Shown here: positions 35,661 through 44,175 of the stretch, piece after piece
Layout of the letters: every line of letters begins with the position of its first letter
How positions within the stretch are numbered: position 1 is the first letter of the stretch
NCBI GenBank assembly: GCA_046735355.1
Contig: JBKPTC010000031.1
Span: 7,455 to 71,454 of the forward strand
DNA length: 64,000 nt
Source: DATAEU01 sp046735355
Lineage (GTDB): Bacteria > Actinomycetota > UBA4738 > HRBIN12
Direction: 5' to 3'
The notes under the pieces: generated by a model
Databases searched by the model: none
Seen by the model: only the letters and a program-made list of their open reading frames with translations
Told to the model about the DNA's origin: nothing
Program-made: the position numbers and the translations under genes

Positions 35661-35869
35661 GGGATCAGGCGTCGGAAGCGCCGCTTCTTTGAACCCTCGA
35701 CGACCTCGATCAGCTCGACGATGCTGTCGTTGAACGCGTCGAGCTCCTCGGCCGGGATCCAGTACTCGACGGTGCTCGGACGAGCCGACCTGATGCGTCC
35801 GTAGCGGCGAAGGTGGGCGTCGAGCACATCGAACCTCGTGACATAGCCGTCGAAATCGGACGCGTCGCG
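35660..35869 (-). pseudogene. Broken gene: C-terminal fragment of an unrecognised protein
   Basis: This minus-strand stretch encodes FDVLDAHLRRYGRIRSA, EYWIPAEELDAFNDSIV and LIEVVEGSKKRRFRRL, which read as a genuine amphipathic protein with coding-like composition. Its frame upstream of 35869 turns into low-complexity Arg/Ser/Pro sequence antisense to another fragment, and downstream it runs into the opposite-strand secreted gene. No own start or sensible stop exists. I read it as the C-terminal remnant of a gene cut by rearrangement. Confidence 0.5.
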
Positions 35870-35871
35870 CG

Positions 35872-36384
35872 TTGCAGTCTCTGGCGATCCTCGCCGCGTA
35901 CGCCTGGGGAACCCGATTGGCCGCGATCTTCGACTGGGAGAGCGTGAAGCGCGCGATCTTCGACTGGGAGAGCGTGAAGCGGTGCCCCGAGGCGGCGCTC
36001 GTCGGCATGGCGGCCGCGGTTTTCTCGGCCGTTTGGAGCGGTCACGACCCGTATCCAACGCCCGAGGAGTCGCGTTCGTTCGTCGAGGACTACGCGAATG
36101 CACGAGGCGTTCCCATGGGCGCCGACGAACGATCCCTCGTCGATGCCGCGTACTCGTACGCCGTCGCGTACGGCGCGCGCTGCGAGTACTCGGACGAAGC
36201 GCTCGGGATCTTCGGCGACGCAGCGGCACCGAGCGGTCGGCAGACTCTTCTGCGCCGTCGGCTCCTTACCAGTTTCGATGTGGCTGGTAGAACCGGAGCC
36301 CGACTCAACCAGGTCTGCGACGTCCAGTTAACGGCCCGACGCTCCAGCCGACGCCGGCGCCGCATAGGTGCGGTCCAGCGATGA
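35872..36384 (+). pseudogene. Aminoglycoside-phosphotransferase-like kinase, C-terminal remnant
   Basis: The frame encodes AAIFDWESVK, which matches the conserved 'DWE' strand (Mg-binding Asp) of APH/choline-kinase-like enzymes, then the usual helical tail: ESRSFVEDYANARGVP and AYSYAVAYGARCEYSD. The N-terminal kinase lobe and catalytic HGD loop are missing. The DWE strand is duplicated in tandem (AIFDWESVKR twice). After about 36250 the sequence becomes Arg-rich and unlike the family. It is therefore a decayed gene fragment. Confidence 0.6.
35922..35981 (+). repeat. Perfect 30-bp tandem duplication
   Basis: The 30 bases at 35922-35951 are repeated without change at 35952-35981, keeping frame and doubling the ten residues AIFDWESVKR. 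Perfect identity suggests a recent slippage event in a gene fragment no longer under selection, or an assembly artefact. Confidence 0.9.
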
Positions 36385-36414
36385 GTCGGGGCGGACGTTC
36401 GGCGCCGCGGTTGG

Positions 36415-37260
36415 TTAACTGCGGTCGAGCGGCCGGGTGAGGCAGGTCGGGCCCCCGTCGCCCTTGCGTGAGATCTCGTCGCCCTCATACGTCCGGACGT
36501 CGACGCCCGCGGCTTCCATCCGGCGGCGCGTCTCGTCGTTGCCCTCGAGCGCGAGGGCGACGCGCGGACCGAGCGCGAGCACGTTCGGCCCCATCGTCTC
36601 GAACTCGTCCGTCGGCACCTCGACGATCCCGATGCTGCGCACGCGGAGGAGCTCGACGAGATGGCTCGGCATCAGCGGGGGATAGCCGACGACGAGGTCG
36701 ACGTCGAGCGGGCTCAGCAGCGACAGGAGATGGAGGCATTCGCCGGGCCCGTTCAGATGCGGAAGGTCGAACGCGACAACGTCCGTGTCGGGAAGGAGCG
36801 ATCGGAGACCTGCGATCCCCGCGTCGTTCGTTCGATACGAGCGGCCGACGACGAGCGTTCGCTCGTCGAGCCAGAACATGTCGCCGCCCTCGGCGGTAGC
36901 CGGCTCCTCGAGCCGCCCGACCACCGCAACGCCCGCGTCGGACAGGTCCTCGGCGAGGGCGGCGGGCTCCTCGCGGCGGCCGGGCTTGCCGGGGCGGAGC
37001 AGGATCGCGCCGCGATCCGTCATCAGGACCGGGTCGTACGCGTAGATCGCGTCGGGATCACCCTCGACCGGCGTGGTGCCGACGACGACCTCGGCGCCCG
37101 CGACCTCGAGCTCGGCTCGGAACGCCTCGTGTTCTGCCGCGGCGCGCATCGGATCGGGCTCGGCTCGCCATCCGTAGTCGCGCCACGCGAGGTGGTCGTT
37201 TGGTTGCGGCGCGCGGACGAGCACGCGCTTGAGCGTCCCGGTCTGATCTTGTGCGGCCAC
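36415..37260 (-). CDS. DDAH/arginine-deiminase-family amidinohydrolase
   Basis: A 281-residue protein from a GTG. It has the pentein-fold layout: YAYDPVLMTDRGAILLRPGK (Asp of the first repeat), ATAEGGDMFWLDERTLVVG (Glu-Gly-Gly-Asp), the catalytic His in GECLHLLSLL, and the nucleophilic Cys in GPTCLTRPL close to the C-terminus. Dimethylarginine dimethylaminohydrolases cleave methylated arginines to citrulline; relatives act on arginine or ornithine-type substrates. The substrate is not certain here. It stands upstream of no obvious partner; the truncated haemoglobin gene lies 25 bases before its start on the same strand. Confidence 0.85.
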   Translation of the reverse strand: MAAQDQTGTLKRVLVRAPQPNDHLAWRDYGWRAEPDPMRAAAEHEAFRAELEVAGAEVVVGTTPVEGDPDAIYAYDPVLMTDRGAILLRPGKPGRREEPAALAEDLSDAGVAVVGRLEEPATAEGGDMFWLDERTLVVGRSYRTNDAGIAGLRSLLPDTDVVAFDLPHLNGPGECLHLLSLLSPLDVDLVVGYPPLMPSHLVELLRVRSIGIVEVPTDEFETMGPNVLALGPRVALALEGNDETRRRMEAAGVDVRTYEGDEISRKGDGGPTCLTRPLDRS

Positions 37261-37285
37261 GCGCGCAGGCTACCGGACGACGTCG

Positions 37286-37669
37286 CTACCGGTTCCGGAG
37301 CGCCGGCGCCGCCATCGCGAAGTACTCGAGGAGCTCGCCCTTGTACGGCTCCGGCGGATCGAGCTCGTCGACCGCCTCGCGCATCTGCGCGAGCCATCGG
37401 CCGGCGACGTCCTCGTTGATCCCGAACGGCGCGTGTCGCATCCGGAGCGCGGGATGCCCGCGTTCCTCGTGGTACGTGCTCCGGCCGCCCCAATACTGAG
37501 CGAGGAACAACGTGAGCTTTCGGCGCGCGTCGGACAGGTCGTTCGGATCGGGATACGTGGCGAGCAGGACGTCGTCCCGCTCGACGCCGGCGTAGAAGCG
37601 TTCGACGAGCCGTTCGAAGAACGGCATGCCGCCGACGGCGTCGTACAGCGTTTCCGGAGCGTCGCGCAC
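37286..37669 (-). CDS. Truncated haemoglobin, group II (trHbO type)
   Basis: A 127-residue globin. It shows the group II pattern: LYDAVGGMPFFERLVERFYAG, then RRKLTLFLAQYWGG and the proximal His in MRHAPFGIN, followed by Trp in the G helix (VAGRWLAQM). Such proteins bind O2, NO or peroxide at a haem in the cytoplasm. It starts at a GTG and sits 25 bases before the DDAH-like gene on the same strand. Because DDAH products feed citrulline and NO metabolism in eukaryotes the pairing is suggestive, but no functional link is shown. Confidence 0.92.
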   Translation of the reverse strand: MRDAPETLYDAVGGMPFFERLVERFYAGVERDDVLLATYPDPNDLSDARRKLTLFLAQYWGGRSTYHEERGHPALRMRHAPFGINEDVAGRWLAQMREAVDELDPPEPYKGELLEYFAMAAPALRNR

Positions 37670-37708
37670 GGATCGAGTGTAGAAGCCGAGGGCAGCGTGT
37701 CGGCCGAC

Positions 37709-38644
37709 TCACCTCGAGACGACGGGAGCCTCCCGCGGTTCCGAGGACGGGCGTCCGATGCGCGGCCATCCGTCCCGCCACTCGACCGGATCGAGCAGCA
37801 TGACGCGCGGGCCGAGCCGCCTCGAGCGCATCGCGTGGTAAAGCATCCAGTCGGTGCCCGCGTCGTCGCGGACGATCGCGCAGTGGCCGGGCGCGATCCA
37901 CCGACCGTCCGTCGATTCGAGGATCGGGTTTCCGGCGAACCGTTCGAAGTCCTCGAGCGGCGACGCGGCGCGGGACACCGCGACGGCGTAGTGCGGGTCG
38001 GCGTACATGCAACACACGTCGCCGGAGGTGAACAGGTAGATCCGGCCGTCGCGCTCGAGCATCCAGGGGCCCTCGACCACGCTGTCGTAGCCCGTGCCCT
38101 CCTCGCCGATCGGGAGCAGCACCGCGCGACCGTCGCCGGCGGGGCGCACCCCGTCTCGATCGATCGGCGCGACCTTGACCTGGTTCTCCTCGCTCCAGAC
38201 GAAGAACCGCTCGCCGCGCGCACGCGTGAGCACGTTGGCGTCGATGCGTTCGTGCTCGCCGTCGATCAGGTGAGCCGGCTCGGGCTCGAACGGTCCCTCC
38301 GGTCGATCGGCGACGGCGAGGCCGAGCTGCATCTTTTGCGTGGCTCGATCCTCGATCGACAGATACAGCACGTATCGGCCGCGGACGAGCTCGATGTGCG
38401 GCGCCCACGACGCTCGTCTGCCCCACGGCGGCAGTCGCGGAAGTGCGTCGCCGACGAACGTCCACTCGACGAGGTTCTCGGAGCGAAGGACGGGCACCCA
38501 GACGCGGCGCCGGCGGTAGTACGTCATCGTCGTGTAGCACCAGAACACGCCGTTCGGATCGCGGACCACGGACGGGTCGGGTGCTACGTGGTCGAAGACC
38601 GGGTTCGTGTACGTTCGCCCGCCTCGCGCCGAAGCCGCGACTAC
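37709..38644 (-). CDS. GH43-like glycosidase, start not identifiable
   Basis: About 310 residues homologous to the GH43-like protein at 27001: TYTNPVFDHVAPDPSVVRD (catalytic Asp), the second acid in ERIDANVL, and VVEGPWMLERDGRIYLFTSG with the acid Glu, plus SGDVCCMYADPHYAV with the same Cys pair. The frame extends far upstream, but only as a shadow of the preceding gene, whose stop is at 38641. Between that stop and the first GH43 strand there is no ATG, GTG or TTG, and no signal peptide is encoded. Either translation begins at an unusual codon or the 5' end has been lost. The 3' part is intact to KLL-like end residues VVSR. Confidence 0.65.
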   Translation of the reverse strand, partial: VVAASARGGRTYTNPVFDHVAPDPSVVRDPNGVFWCYTTMTYYRRRRVWVPVLRSENLVEWTFVGDALPRLPPWGRRASWAPHIELVRGRYVLYLSIEDRATQKMQLGLAVADRPEGPFEPEPAHLIDGEHERIDANVLTRARGERFFVWSEENQVKVAPIDRDGVRPAGDGRAVLLPIGEEGTGYDSVVEGPWMLERDGRIYLFTSGDVCCMYADPHYAVAVSRAASPLEDFERFAGNPILESTDGRWIAPGHCAIVRDDAGTDWMLYHAMRSRRLGPRVMLLDPVEWRDGWPRIGRPSSEPREAPVVSR

Positions 38645-39783
38645 TGGTTCGAGCTCCAGCGGAGCAGTGCGCCGACGCCGTCCGTGAGACCGGTCCCGGC
38701 GGGCACCAGCCGGATGCCGGCCGCCGTGCCGATCGCCGCGCGGATCACCGCGTCGATGCGACGGACCTCGATCGGCCGCTCGACGCCGAGCGCCTCGAGG
38801 TCCTCGCGCCGAGCCGCGACGGGTACGGCCTCGGACCCGACCCACACGGTCGCGCCGTCCTCGAGGTCCTCGTGCAGCAGGAGCACCGCGACCTGCGACG
38901 ACGACAGCGCGGTCAGCATCGCGTCCGCGCCCTCGGTCGCCAGGTCGCGCTGCCCGCTCTCCTCGCGGAACCGCTCGACGATCGCGCGCGTCTCGCCCTC
39001 GACGAACCGGTCGAGGACCTCCTGGGCCTCGGCCGGCATCATCGGCCCCGAGCCCTCCCACGGGCGCTCGCCGGGAACGATCTCGACCGGCAGATCGAAC
39101 TCGGACGGCCACGAGTCCTGGATCAGCGTCACGGCGCGGACGTCGCCGGCGAGCATCACGAGACGCGCCTCGATCCGACCGGCGAGCCGCGCGATCGCCT
39201 GCGCAACGTCCTGCGCGTTCTCCTGCCACGTGTTCTCGGCGCGTTCCTGGTACCGGCGCTGCGACCAGCCGCCCGGCCCGACCTTGCTGATCGTCGAGTC
39301 GTCGCCCTTCACCTCGCGCTCGACGTCAGGCGTGTCCTCTCCCGCGCGCTCGAAGCCGTACAGGGTCGCTCCGGTTCGATCGGCGAGCGCGACGACGAAC
39401 GGGACCGACGTCTGCCGCCATCGCAACACCTGCTCCAGACGAGGGAGCGGCTCCCAGAACGCCTCATCGGTCGGTCCGGGGAGCGAGCCGTGCTCGACGT
39501 GCCGGACCCCCGAGGCGTCGGCGATCACCACGAGGCCGTCGCCGGACAGATGGGCATCCGGGATGACCGGGTCGACCGCGGCGAGCACGTCCTCGGGGAC
39601 GTCGCAGTTGTCGGCGAGGTCCGAGCGCAGCGTGCGCCATCGCTGGTCGCTCCGCTGTTGGGCGTTCTCGATGCCGCTCTCGGTCGTCATCACGACGGTG
39701 AGGAACGGACCCTCGCCCGAGGCGAGGTCCGACAGATCGGCCGGCGCGACGGCGCCGGCGGGCAGAGCTTCGGAGGTCTCCAT
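38641..39783 (-). CDS. Bacterial eRF1-like (baeRF family 2/Vms1-like) protein
   Basis: A 380-residue protein from the ATG at 39783; an in-frame ATG at 39849 is possible. It has alpha/beta segments typical of the archaeo-eukaryotic release-factor superfamily, with the distinctive loop GPGGWSQRRYQERAENTWQE near residue 180, matching the bacterial family around Mycobacterium Rv2629, and the downstream RLVMLAGDVRAVTLIQDSW. The eukaryotic relative Vms1/ANKZF1 cleaves peptidyl-tRNA on stalled ribosomes, so a ribosome-rescue or stress role is plausible but unproven in bacteria. The GH43-like frame begins at its stop codon. Confidence 0.8.
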   Translation of the reverse strand: METSEALPAGAVAPADLSDLASGEGPFLTVVMTTESGIENAQQRSDQRWRTLRSDLADNCDVPEDVLAAVDPVIPDAHLSGDGLVVIADASGVRHVEHGSLPGPTDEAFWEPLPRLEQVLRWRQTSVPFVVALADRTGATLYGFERAGEDTPDVEREVKGDDSTISKVGPGGWSQRRYQERAENTWQENAQDVAQAIARLAGRIEARLVMLAGDVRAVTLIQDSWPSEFDLPVEIVPGERPWEGSGPMMPAEAQEVLDRFVEGETRAIVERFREESGQRDLATEGADAMLTALSSSQVAVLLLHEDLEDGATVWVGSEAVPVAARREDLEALGVERPIEVRRIDAVIRAAIGTAAGIRLVPAGTGLTDGVGALLRWSSNQ

Positions 39784-39896
39784 GCGGCACCCGTTCCCGA
39801 AGAGGGCCGCGGCGAACCGCGCCTCGCGTGCGACGGGCCACGATCGCATGGGTCGTCCGACCGCGCGCAGCGCGACGCGGCTGCGATGCTGTCGCT

Positions 39897-41111
39897 ATGG
39901 CGACGACCGGCGAGCCCGCGCGACACGCCGGCGATCCCGCCGCCGGGCTGGCGGGCGATCCTGCGCTCCGGTGGCTGTATGTCCTCCAGGGCCTCGAGGG
40001 CGCGGCGTTCATCCCGTTCTACGTGCTCTTACTCCGCGATCGAGGGCTCCCGGCCGACCGCATCGGCCTCGTGCTCGCGGTGACGTCGCTCGCCGGCGTC
40101 GCGGCGACGCCGTTCTGGAGCCACGCGGCCGACATGCGCCTCGGCAGCGTGCACACGCTCCAGCTCGCCTGCACGATCGCGTGCGTCGGCGGGCTGGCGC
40201 TCATGACGACCGGCTCGAGCCCGCTCGCGATCGGGGCGGTCGCCGTCGTGCTCGGCGCTGCGCAGGGACCGCAGACAGCCATCACCGACGCGCTGGCGCT
40301 CACCGAGCTCGGTCCGGCGCGTCTGATCGAGTACGGGACGTTCCGCGTCTGGGCGAGCGTCGGCTGGGGGATCGGCGCGGTCGGCTTCGGTGCCCTGTTC
40401 GCGGCGGCCGGGCTCGGCGTCCTGCTCCCGGTGTACGCGGTCGCGCTCGGGGTGTTCGCGCTGTTCGTCGCCCGCTTCCCGAGCCGTCACGCCGCCGGGG
40501 CGGCTTCGAGCGGCCGCTTCGGCGCGGTCGGCGACGCGTTCGGCTCGGCGCGCGTCCCGGTGTTCCTCCTCGGCGTGCTGGTGCTCGCGACGTCGACGCA
40601 CGCGGCGTGGGACTTCGTGCCGCTCCGGATCGTCTCGGGCGGCGGCGGTCCGTTCCTCGTCGGCGTCTCGAGCGGCGTGAGCGCGTTCGTCGAGATCCCG
40701 TTCATGCGGTCGACGCCGAGCCTGGTGGAGCGGTTCGGGCTCGAGCGGGTGTTCCTCGCCGGCGCGATCGTGTACGCCGCCGCCTCGGTCGCGTGGTCGC
40801 TCACGGCCAACGCGGTCGTCGTGACGGTGATCCGCATCGCGATCGGCGTCGGGTTCGGGCTGGTGTATCCGTCGCTCGTGGTGATCACCGGGCGCCTCGT
40901 CCCGGCGCGCGTCCGCAACAGCGGTCAGGCGTTGCTGGCGATCTGCTCGTTCGGGCTGGCGCCCGTGATCGGCGGCGCGGTCGGGGGGTTCGTGTACCAA
41001 CACGTCGGACCGGCGCAGCTGTTCGCCGGCTCGGCGGTCGGCATCGCGGCCGGCGCCGCCGTCGTGTGGAGCGTCGCCCGAGGACCCGAGGTGCGTTCGG
41101 ATTCCGACTGA
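39897..41111 (+). CDS. Major facilitator superfamily transporter (MFS_1-like)
   Basis: A 404-residue membrane protein with twelve predicted helices. The first is preceded by ALRWLYVLQGLEGAAFIPFY; the loop 2-3 motif appears as WSHAADMRLGSVHTL. This layout fits the MFS_1_like/3-phenylpropionic-acid or nucleoside-permease-like subgroup (helix 1 beginning R.YYFLYFAALG). The ATG at 39897 was chosen because the longer frame adds a basic leader. It is divergent from the baeRF gene. The substrate is unknown; a sugar or nucleoside is possible given the neighbouring glucan phosphorylase. Confidence 0.85.
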   Translation: MATTGEPARHAGDPAAGLAGDPALRWLYVLQGLEGAAFIPFYVLLLRDRGLPADRIGLVLAVTSLAGVAATPFWSHAADMRLGSVHTLQLACTIACVGGLALMTTGSSPLAIGAVAVVLGAAQGPQTAITDALALTELGPARLIEYGTFRVWASVGWGIGAVGFGALFAAAGLGVLLPVYAVALGVFALFVARFPSRHAAGAASSGRFGAVGDAFGSARVPVFLLGVLVLATSTHAAWDFVPLRIVSGGGGPFLVGVSSGVSAFVEIPFMRSTPSLVERFGLERVFLAGAIVYAAASVAWSLTANAVVVTVIRIAIGVGFGLVYPSLVVITGRLVPARVRNSGQALLAICSFGLAPVIGGAVGGFVYQHVGPAQLFAGSAVGIAAGAAVVWSVARGPEVRSDSD

Positions 41112-41126
41112 TCGCGGCCGGGTGGA

Positions 41127-43229
41127 CTAGTCGAGCCTGTACACCCGCTCCTCGTACTCACGCATCATGCGCGTCGCGCCGAACCGAGGGCCGACGGTGC
41201 GCATCGACGCCCGCACCTTCTCGAGCCAGGCGCGAGGAACGCCGTCGTCGTCTCGGTCGCAGAACAACGGAACGACCTCTCGCTCGATGAGGTCGAACAG
41301 CGTCGCGCAGTCCCGCTCGTCCTGCTCCCACCACGGAAGCGACGAGTCGCTGTCGATCCCCCAGCCGTTCTGCCCGTCGAACGCCTCGGCCCACCATCCG
41401 TCGAGCACGGAGAGGTTGATGCCGCCGTTCATGGACGACTTCATGCCGCTTGTGCCGCTCGCCTCCATCGGCGGTCGGGGCATGTTGACCCAGACGTCGC
41501 ATCCGGCGACGAGTCGTCGGGCCATCGCCATGTCGTAGTCCTCGAGGAACACGAGCCGCGCGCCGACCTCCGCCGGCCAGCCCTCGCGGAACAGCCGGGC
41601 CAGGGTGCCCTTCGCCTCCGCGTCCTTCGGGTGCGCCTTGCCGGCGATCACGAACTGCACGGTGTCCGGTTTGGCGAGCAGCGCCGAGACGCGGTCGACG
41701 TCGGAGAACAGCAGAAAGAGGCGCTTGTACGTCGCGACGCGCCGCGCGAACCCGAGCGTGAGGCGTTCCTCCTCGAGCCCGGACAACACCGTGTCGAGGC
41801 TGTCGCGCGACTCGTACCGCGACAGCCGCGCCGAGAGGTCCTGGTCGCGCGCGTATCGGACCAGTTGCCGCCGGAGCTCCTGCCGCACCGCCCACAGTTC
41901 GACGTCCGGCACGTCGTCGATCGGGGTCCACGCGGCCGGATCGTCCGGACGCGAACGCCAGTCGGCCGGGAGGTACGCGTCGAGCAGGGCGCGCATCTCC
42001 GGCGACATCCAGGTGGGCACGTGCACGCCGTTCGTGACGTGTCCGATCGGAACGTCGTCGACCGCCCGGTCCGGCCACACGCGCTGCCACATCGATCTCG
42101 CGACCTGTCCGTGGAGCCGGCTGACCGCGACGGACGATCTCGACATCCGAAGCGCCAGCGACGTCATCCCGATCTCGTCCGTCGAATCGACGCGTCCGAG
42201 CTCGGATATCCGCCCACGCCAGCCGGAGAACGACTCACCGAGCACGTCGACCACCTCATCCGTCGCGTACGCCTCGTTGCCGGCCGGCACGGGTGTGTGC
42301 GTGGTGAAGACGGTCGCGCGTCTCGCGCGGTCGATCGCGTCCTCCACCGAGCTTCCGGCGACGACGTGCTCACGCGCGAGCTCCAGCGGCGCGAACGCTC
42401 CGTGGCCCTCGTTCACGTGGATCACGTCCGGCGAGACGCCGAGCGCCCGCAGCGCGCGCATGCCGCCCACGCCGAGCATCGCGTACTGCTCGAGCCGGAT
42501 GGCCGGATCGCCGACGTAGAGCCGGCCGGTGATCCAGCGCTCGAGCGTCCCGTTCTCCGCAACCTGCGCGTCGAGCAGATACAGCGGCACGCGCCCGATC
42601 CTCGCGCACCAGATCTGCGCCACGACGTCCCGATCGCGGATCGGGACCGAGATCCGCAGCGGCGACCCGCCCCGTGTGACGAGCGCCAACGGAAGGGCGT
42701 TCGCGTCGACGTCCGTCCAGAACTCCTGCTGCCACCCGTTCGGGTCGATCCGCTGACGGAACACGCCCTTGCCGTACAGGATCCCGACGCCGACGACCGG
42801 AAGGCCTCGGTCCGACGACTCCTTCAGGATGTCTCCCGCCAGGACGCCGAGGCCGCCCGAGTAGATCGGGAGCGACCTGTGGACGCCGAACTCCGCGCAG
42901 ACGAACGCGACGGCGGGCACGTCCGCATCGGACCGTTCGCGATTGGCGCGGACACGCTCGGCGAGCGCCCGCGCCCGTGCGAGGAACTCGTCATCCGAGG
43001 CGAGCTCGCGAAGTCGCGCACCGGGCGTTTGCTCCAGCACCTGGACGGGGTTGCCGCTGTAGAACCAGTAGCGCCCCGGGTCGATCGACTGGAACACCTC
43101 GCGACCGTCGGGCATCCACGACCACGCGAAGTCGTACGCGGCGTGCGCGAGCGGCGCCAACTCGGCCGGGATCTTGGCGGCGAGCGACTCCGCGGCGCGC
43201 TCGAGGTCGTCGTCGCCCGGGTACGGCAT
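41127..43229 (-). CDS. glgP: Alpha-glucan phosphorylase, short form (GT35)
   Basis: A 700-residue protein. It matches the short alpha-glucan phosphorylases of actinobacteria and Thermus: VAFVCAEFGVHRSLPIYSGGLGVLAGD, HVNEGHGAFAPLEL, VFTTHTPVPAGNEAY, HVTNGVHVPTW and, near the C-terminus, the pyridoxal-phosphate Lys region EASGTSGMKSSMNGGINLSV. It releases glucose-1-phosphate from glycogen or maltodextrin. An unlinked galU downstream in the window could use that product. It is convergent with the MFS gene (15 bases) and 10 bases downstream of the LigD-type polymerase gene on the same strand. An alternative ATG three codons upstream exists. Confidence 0.93.
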   Translation of the reverse strand: MPYPGDDDLERAAESLAAKIPAELAPLAHAAYDFAWSWMPDGREVFQSIDPGRYWFYSGNPVQVLEQTPGARLRELASDDEFLARARALAERVRANRERSDADVPAVAFVCAEFGVHRSLPIYSGGLGVLAGDILKESSDRGLPVVGVGILYGKGVFRQRIDPNGWQQEFWTDVDANALPLALVTRGGSPLRISVPIRDRDVVAQIWCARIGRVPLYLLDAQVAENGTLERWITGRLYVGDPAIRLEQYAMLGVGGMRALRALGVSPDVIHVNEGHGAFAPLELAREHVVAGSSVEDAIDRARRATVFTTHTPVPAGNEAYATDEVVDVLGESFSGWRGRISELGRVDSTDEIGMTSLALRMSRSSVAVSRLHGQVARSMWQRVWPDRAVDDVPIGHVTNGVHVPTWMSPEMRALLDAYLPADWRSRPDDPAAWTPIDDVPDVELWAVRQELRRQLVRYARDQDLSARLSRYESRDSLDTVLSGLEEERLTLGFARRVATYKRLFLLFSDVDRVSALLAKPDTVQFVIAGKAHPKDAEAKGTLARLFREGWPAEVGARLVFLEDYDMAMARRLVAGCDVWVNMPRPPMEASGTSGMKSSMNGGINLSVLDGWWAEAFDGQNGWGIDSDSSLPWWEQDERDCATLFDLIEREVVPLFCDRDDDGVPRAWLEKVRASMRTVGPRFGATRMMREYEERVYRLD

Positions 43230-43239
43230 GCGACGCATC

Positions 43240-44175
43240 CTACGAAGCTCGGATCGGCGCGCCCGACCGGGCTCCGGGCAACCGCTGCTCGAGCGTCAGG
43301 ACGTCCGCGAACCGATCGCCATCGCGCTCGATCCGCGCGAGCGCCTCGTCCGGGCCGGGCAGCAGCTGTGCCACCTCGCCGGCGGCCGCTCGTTCGACGT
43401 CCTCCCACGCGACCGGCATCGAGACCGTCGGCACCGGCGTGGCGCGCAGCGAGTACGGCGCGACGGTCGACCGGAACGCGTCGTTCTGGAGCCAGTCGAG
43501 CAGGATCTTGCCGTGCCGGATCGACCGGCTCTGCCGGTCCACGACGTCGTCGCGGGCGCGCACGAGGAACGAGGCGAACGTTCGCGCGAAGGCCTTCGTC
43601 TCCTCGAACGTGTGCGGCGTGTTCAACGGAACGACGACGTGGAGGCCCTTCGACCCGGAGCTCTTCGCGAACGCGCGCAGCCCCGCCGCCTCGAGGAGCT
43701 CGCGCACCTGGCTTCCGACGGCGCAGGCATCGGCCAGCGTGGCCGGCTCGCCCGGATCCAGATCGAACACGACCACCGGCGCGAGCGCCGGCTCCTCGGC
43801 GCGGAACAGGAACGGATGGAGCTCGATCGTTCCCTGGTTGCCCACCCACAGCAACGTCGCGGCGTCGTCGACGACGCAGTGCCGATGGTGGCGTCCGTCC
43901 GCGCCGTCGTACTCGTACAGCGGCATCCAGTCCGGTGCGCCGCGGCACTCGTTCTGCCACCAGCCCTTCGCCTCGACGCCCTCCGGATACCGCCACATCG
44001 TGAGCGGCCGGCGGCGAAGATGGGGCAGGAGCACGGGGGCAACGCGGGCGTAGTACTCGAGCATCGCGCCCTTCGTGAACCCGGTCGACGGCCACAGGAC
44101 GCGGTCCAGATGCGTCAGCCGGACGACACGTCCGTCGACCTCGACATGCCGGGCTGCCTCGGCTCCCGCGCTCAT
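43240..44175 (-). CDS. ligD: LigD-type DNA polymerase/primase domain protein
   Basis: A 311-residue stand-alone polymerase domain of the archaeo-eukaryotic primase superfamily: LTHLDRVLWPSTGFTKGAML, LTMWRYPEGVEAKGWWQNE, the metal-binding FDLDPGEPATL, and the SSGSKGLHVVVPLN loop. In LigD this activity fills gaps and adds ribonucleotides during non-homologous end joining. It overlaps the ligase gene by 4 bases, so the two are coupled. Mycobacterial LigD is one fused protein; here the domains are separate, and neither the nuclease domain nor Ku is in the window. Confidence 0.9.
   Translation of the reverse strand: MSAGAEAARHVEVDGRVVRLTHLDRVLWPSTGFTKGAMLEYYARVAPVLLPHLRRRPLTMWRYPEGVEAKGWWQNECRGAPDWMPLYEYDGADGRHHRHCVVDDAATLLWVGNQGTIELHPFLFRAEEPALAPVVVFDLDPGEPATLADACAVGSQVRELLEAAGLRAFAKSSGSKGLHVVVPLNTPHTFEETKAFARTFASFLVRARDDVVDRQSRSIRHGKILLDWLQNDAFRSTVAPYSLRATPVPTVSMPVAWEDVERAAAGEVAQLLPGPDEALARIERDGDRFADVLTLEQRLPGARSGAPIRAS

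Noticed and set aside
37433..41290. 1285-codon plus-strand frame
   Set aside because: Spans several minus-strand genes with motifs; no recognisable domain in the plus-strand translation.
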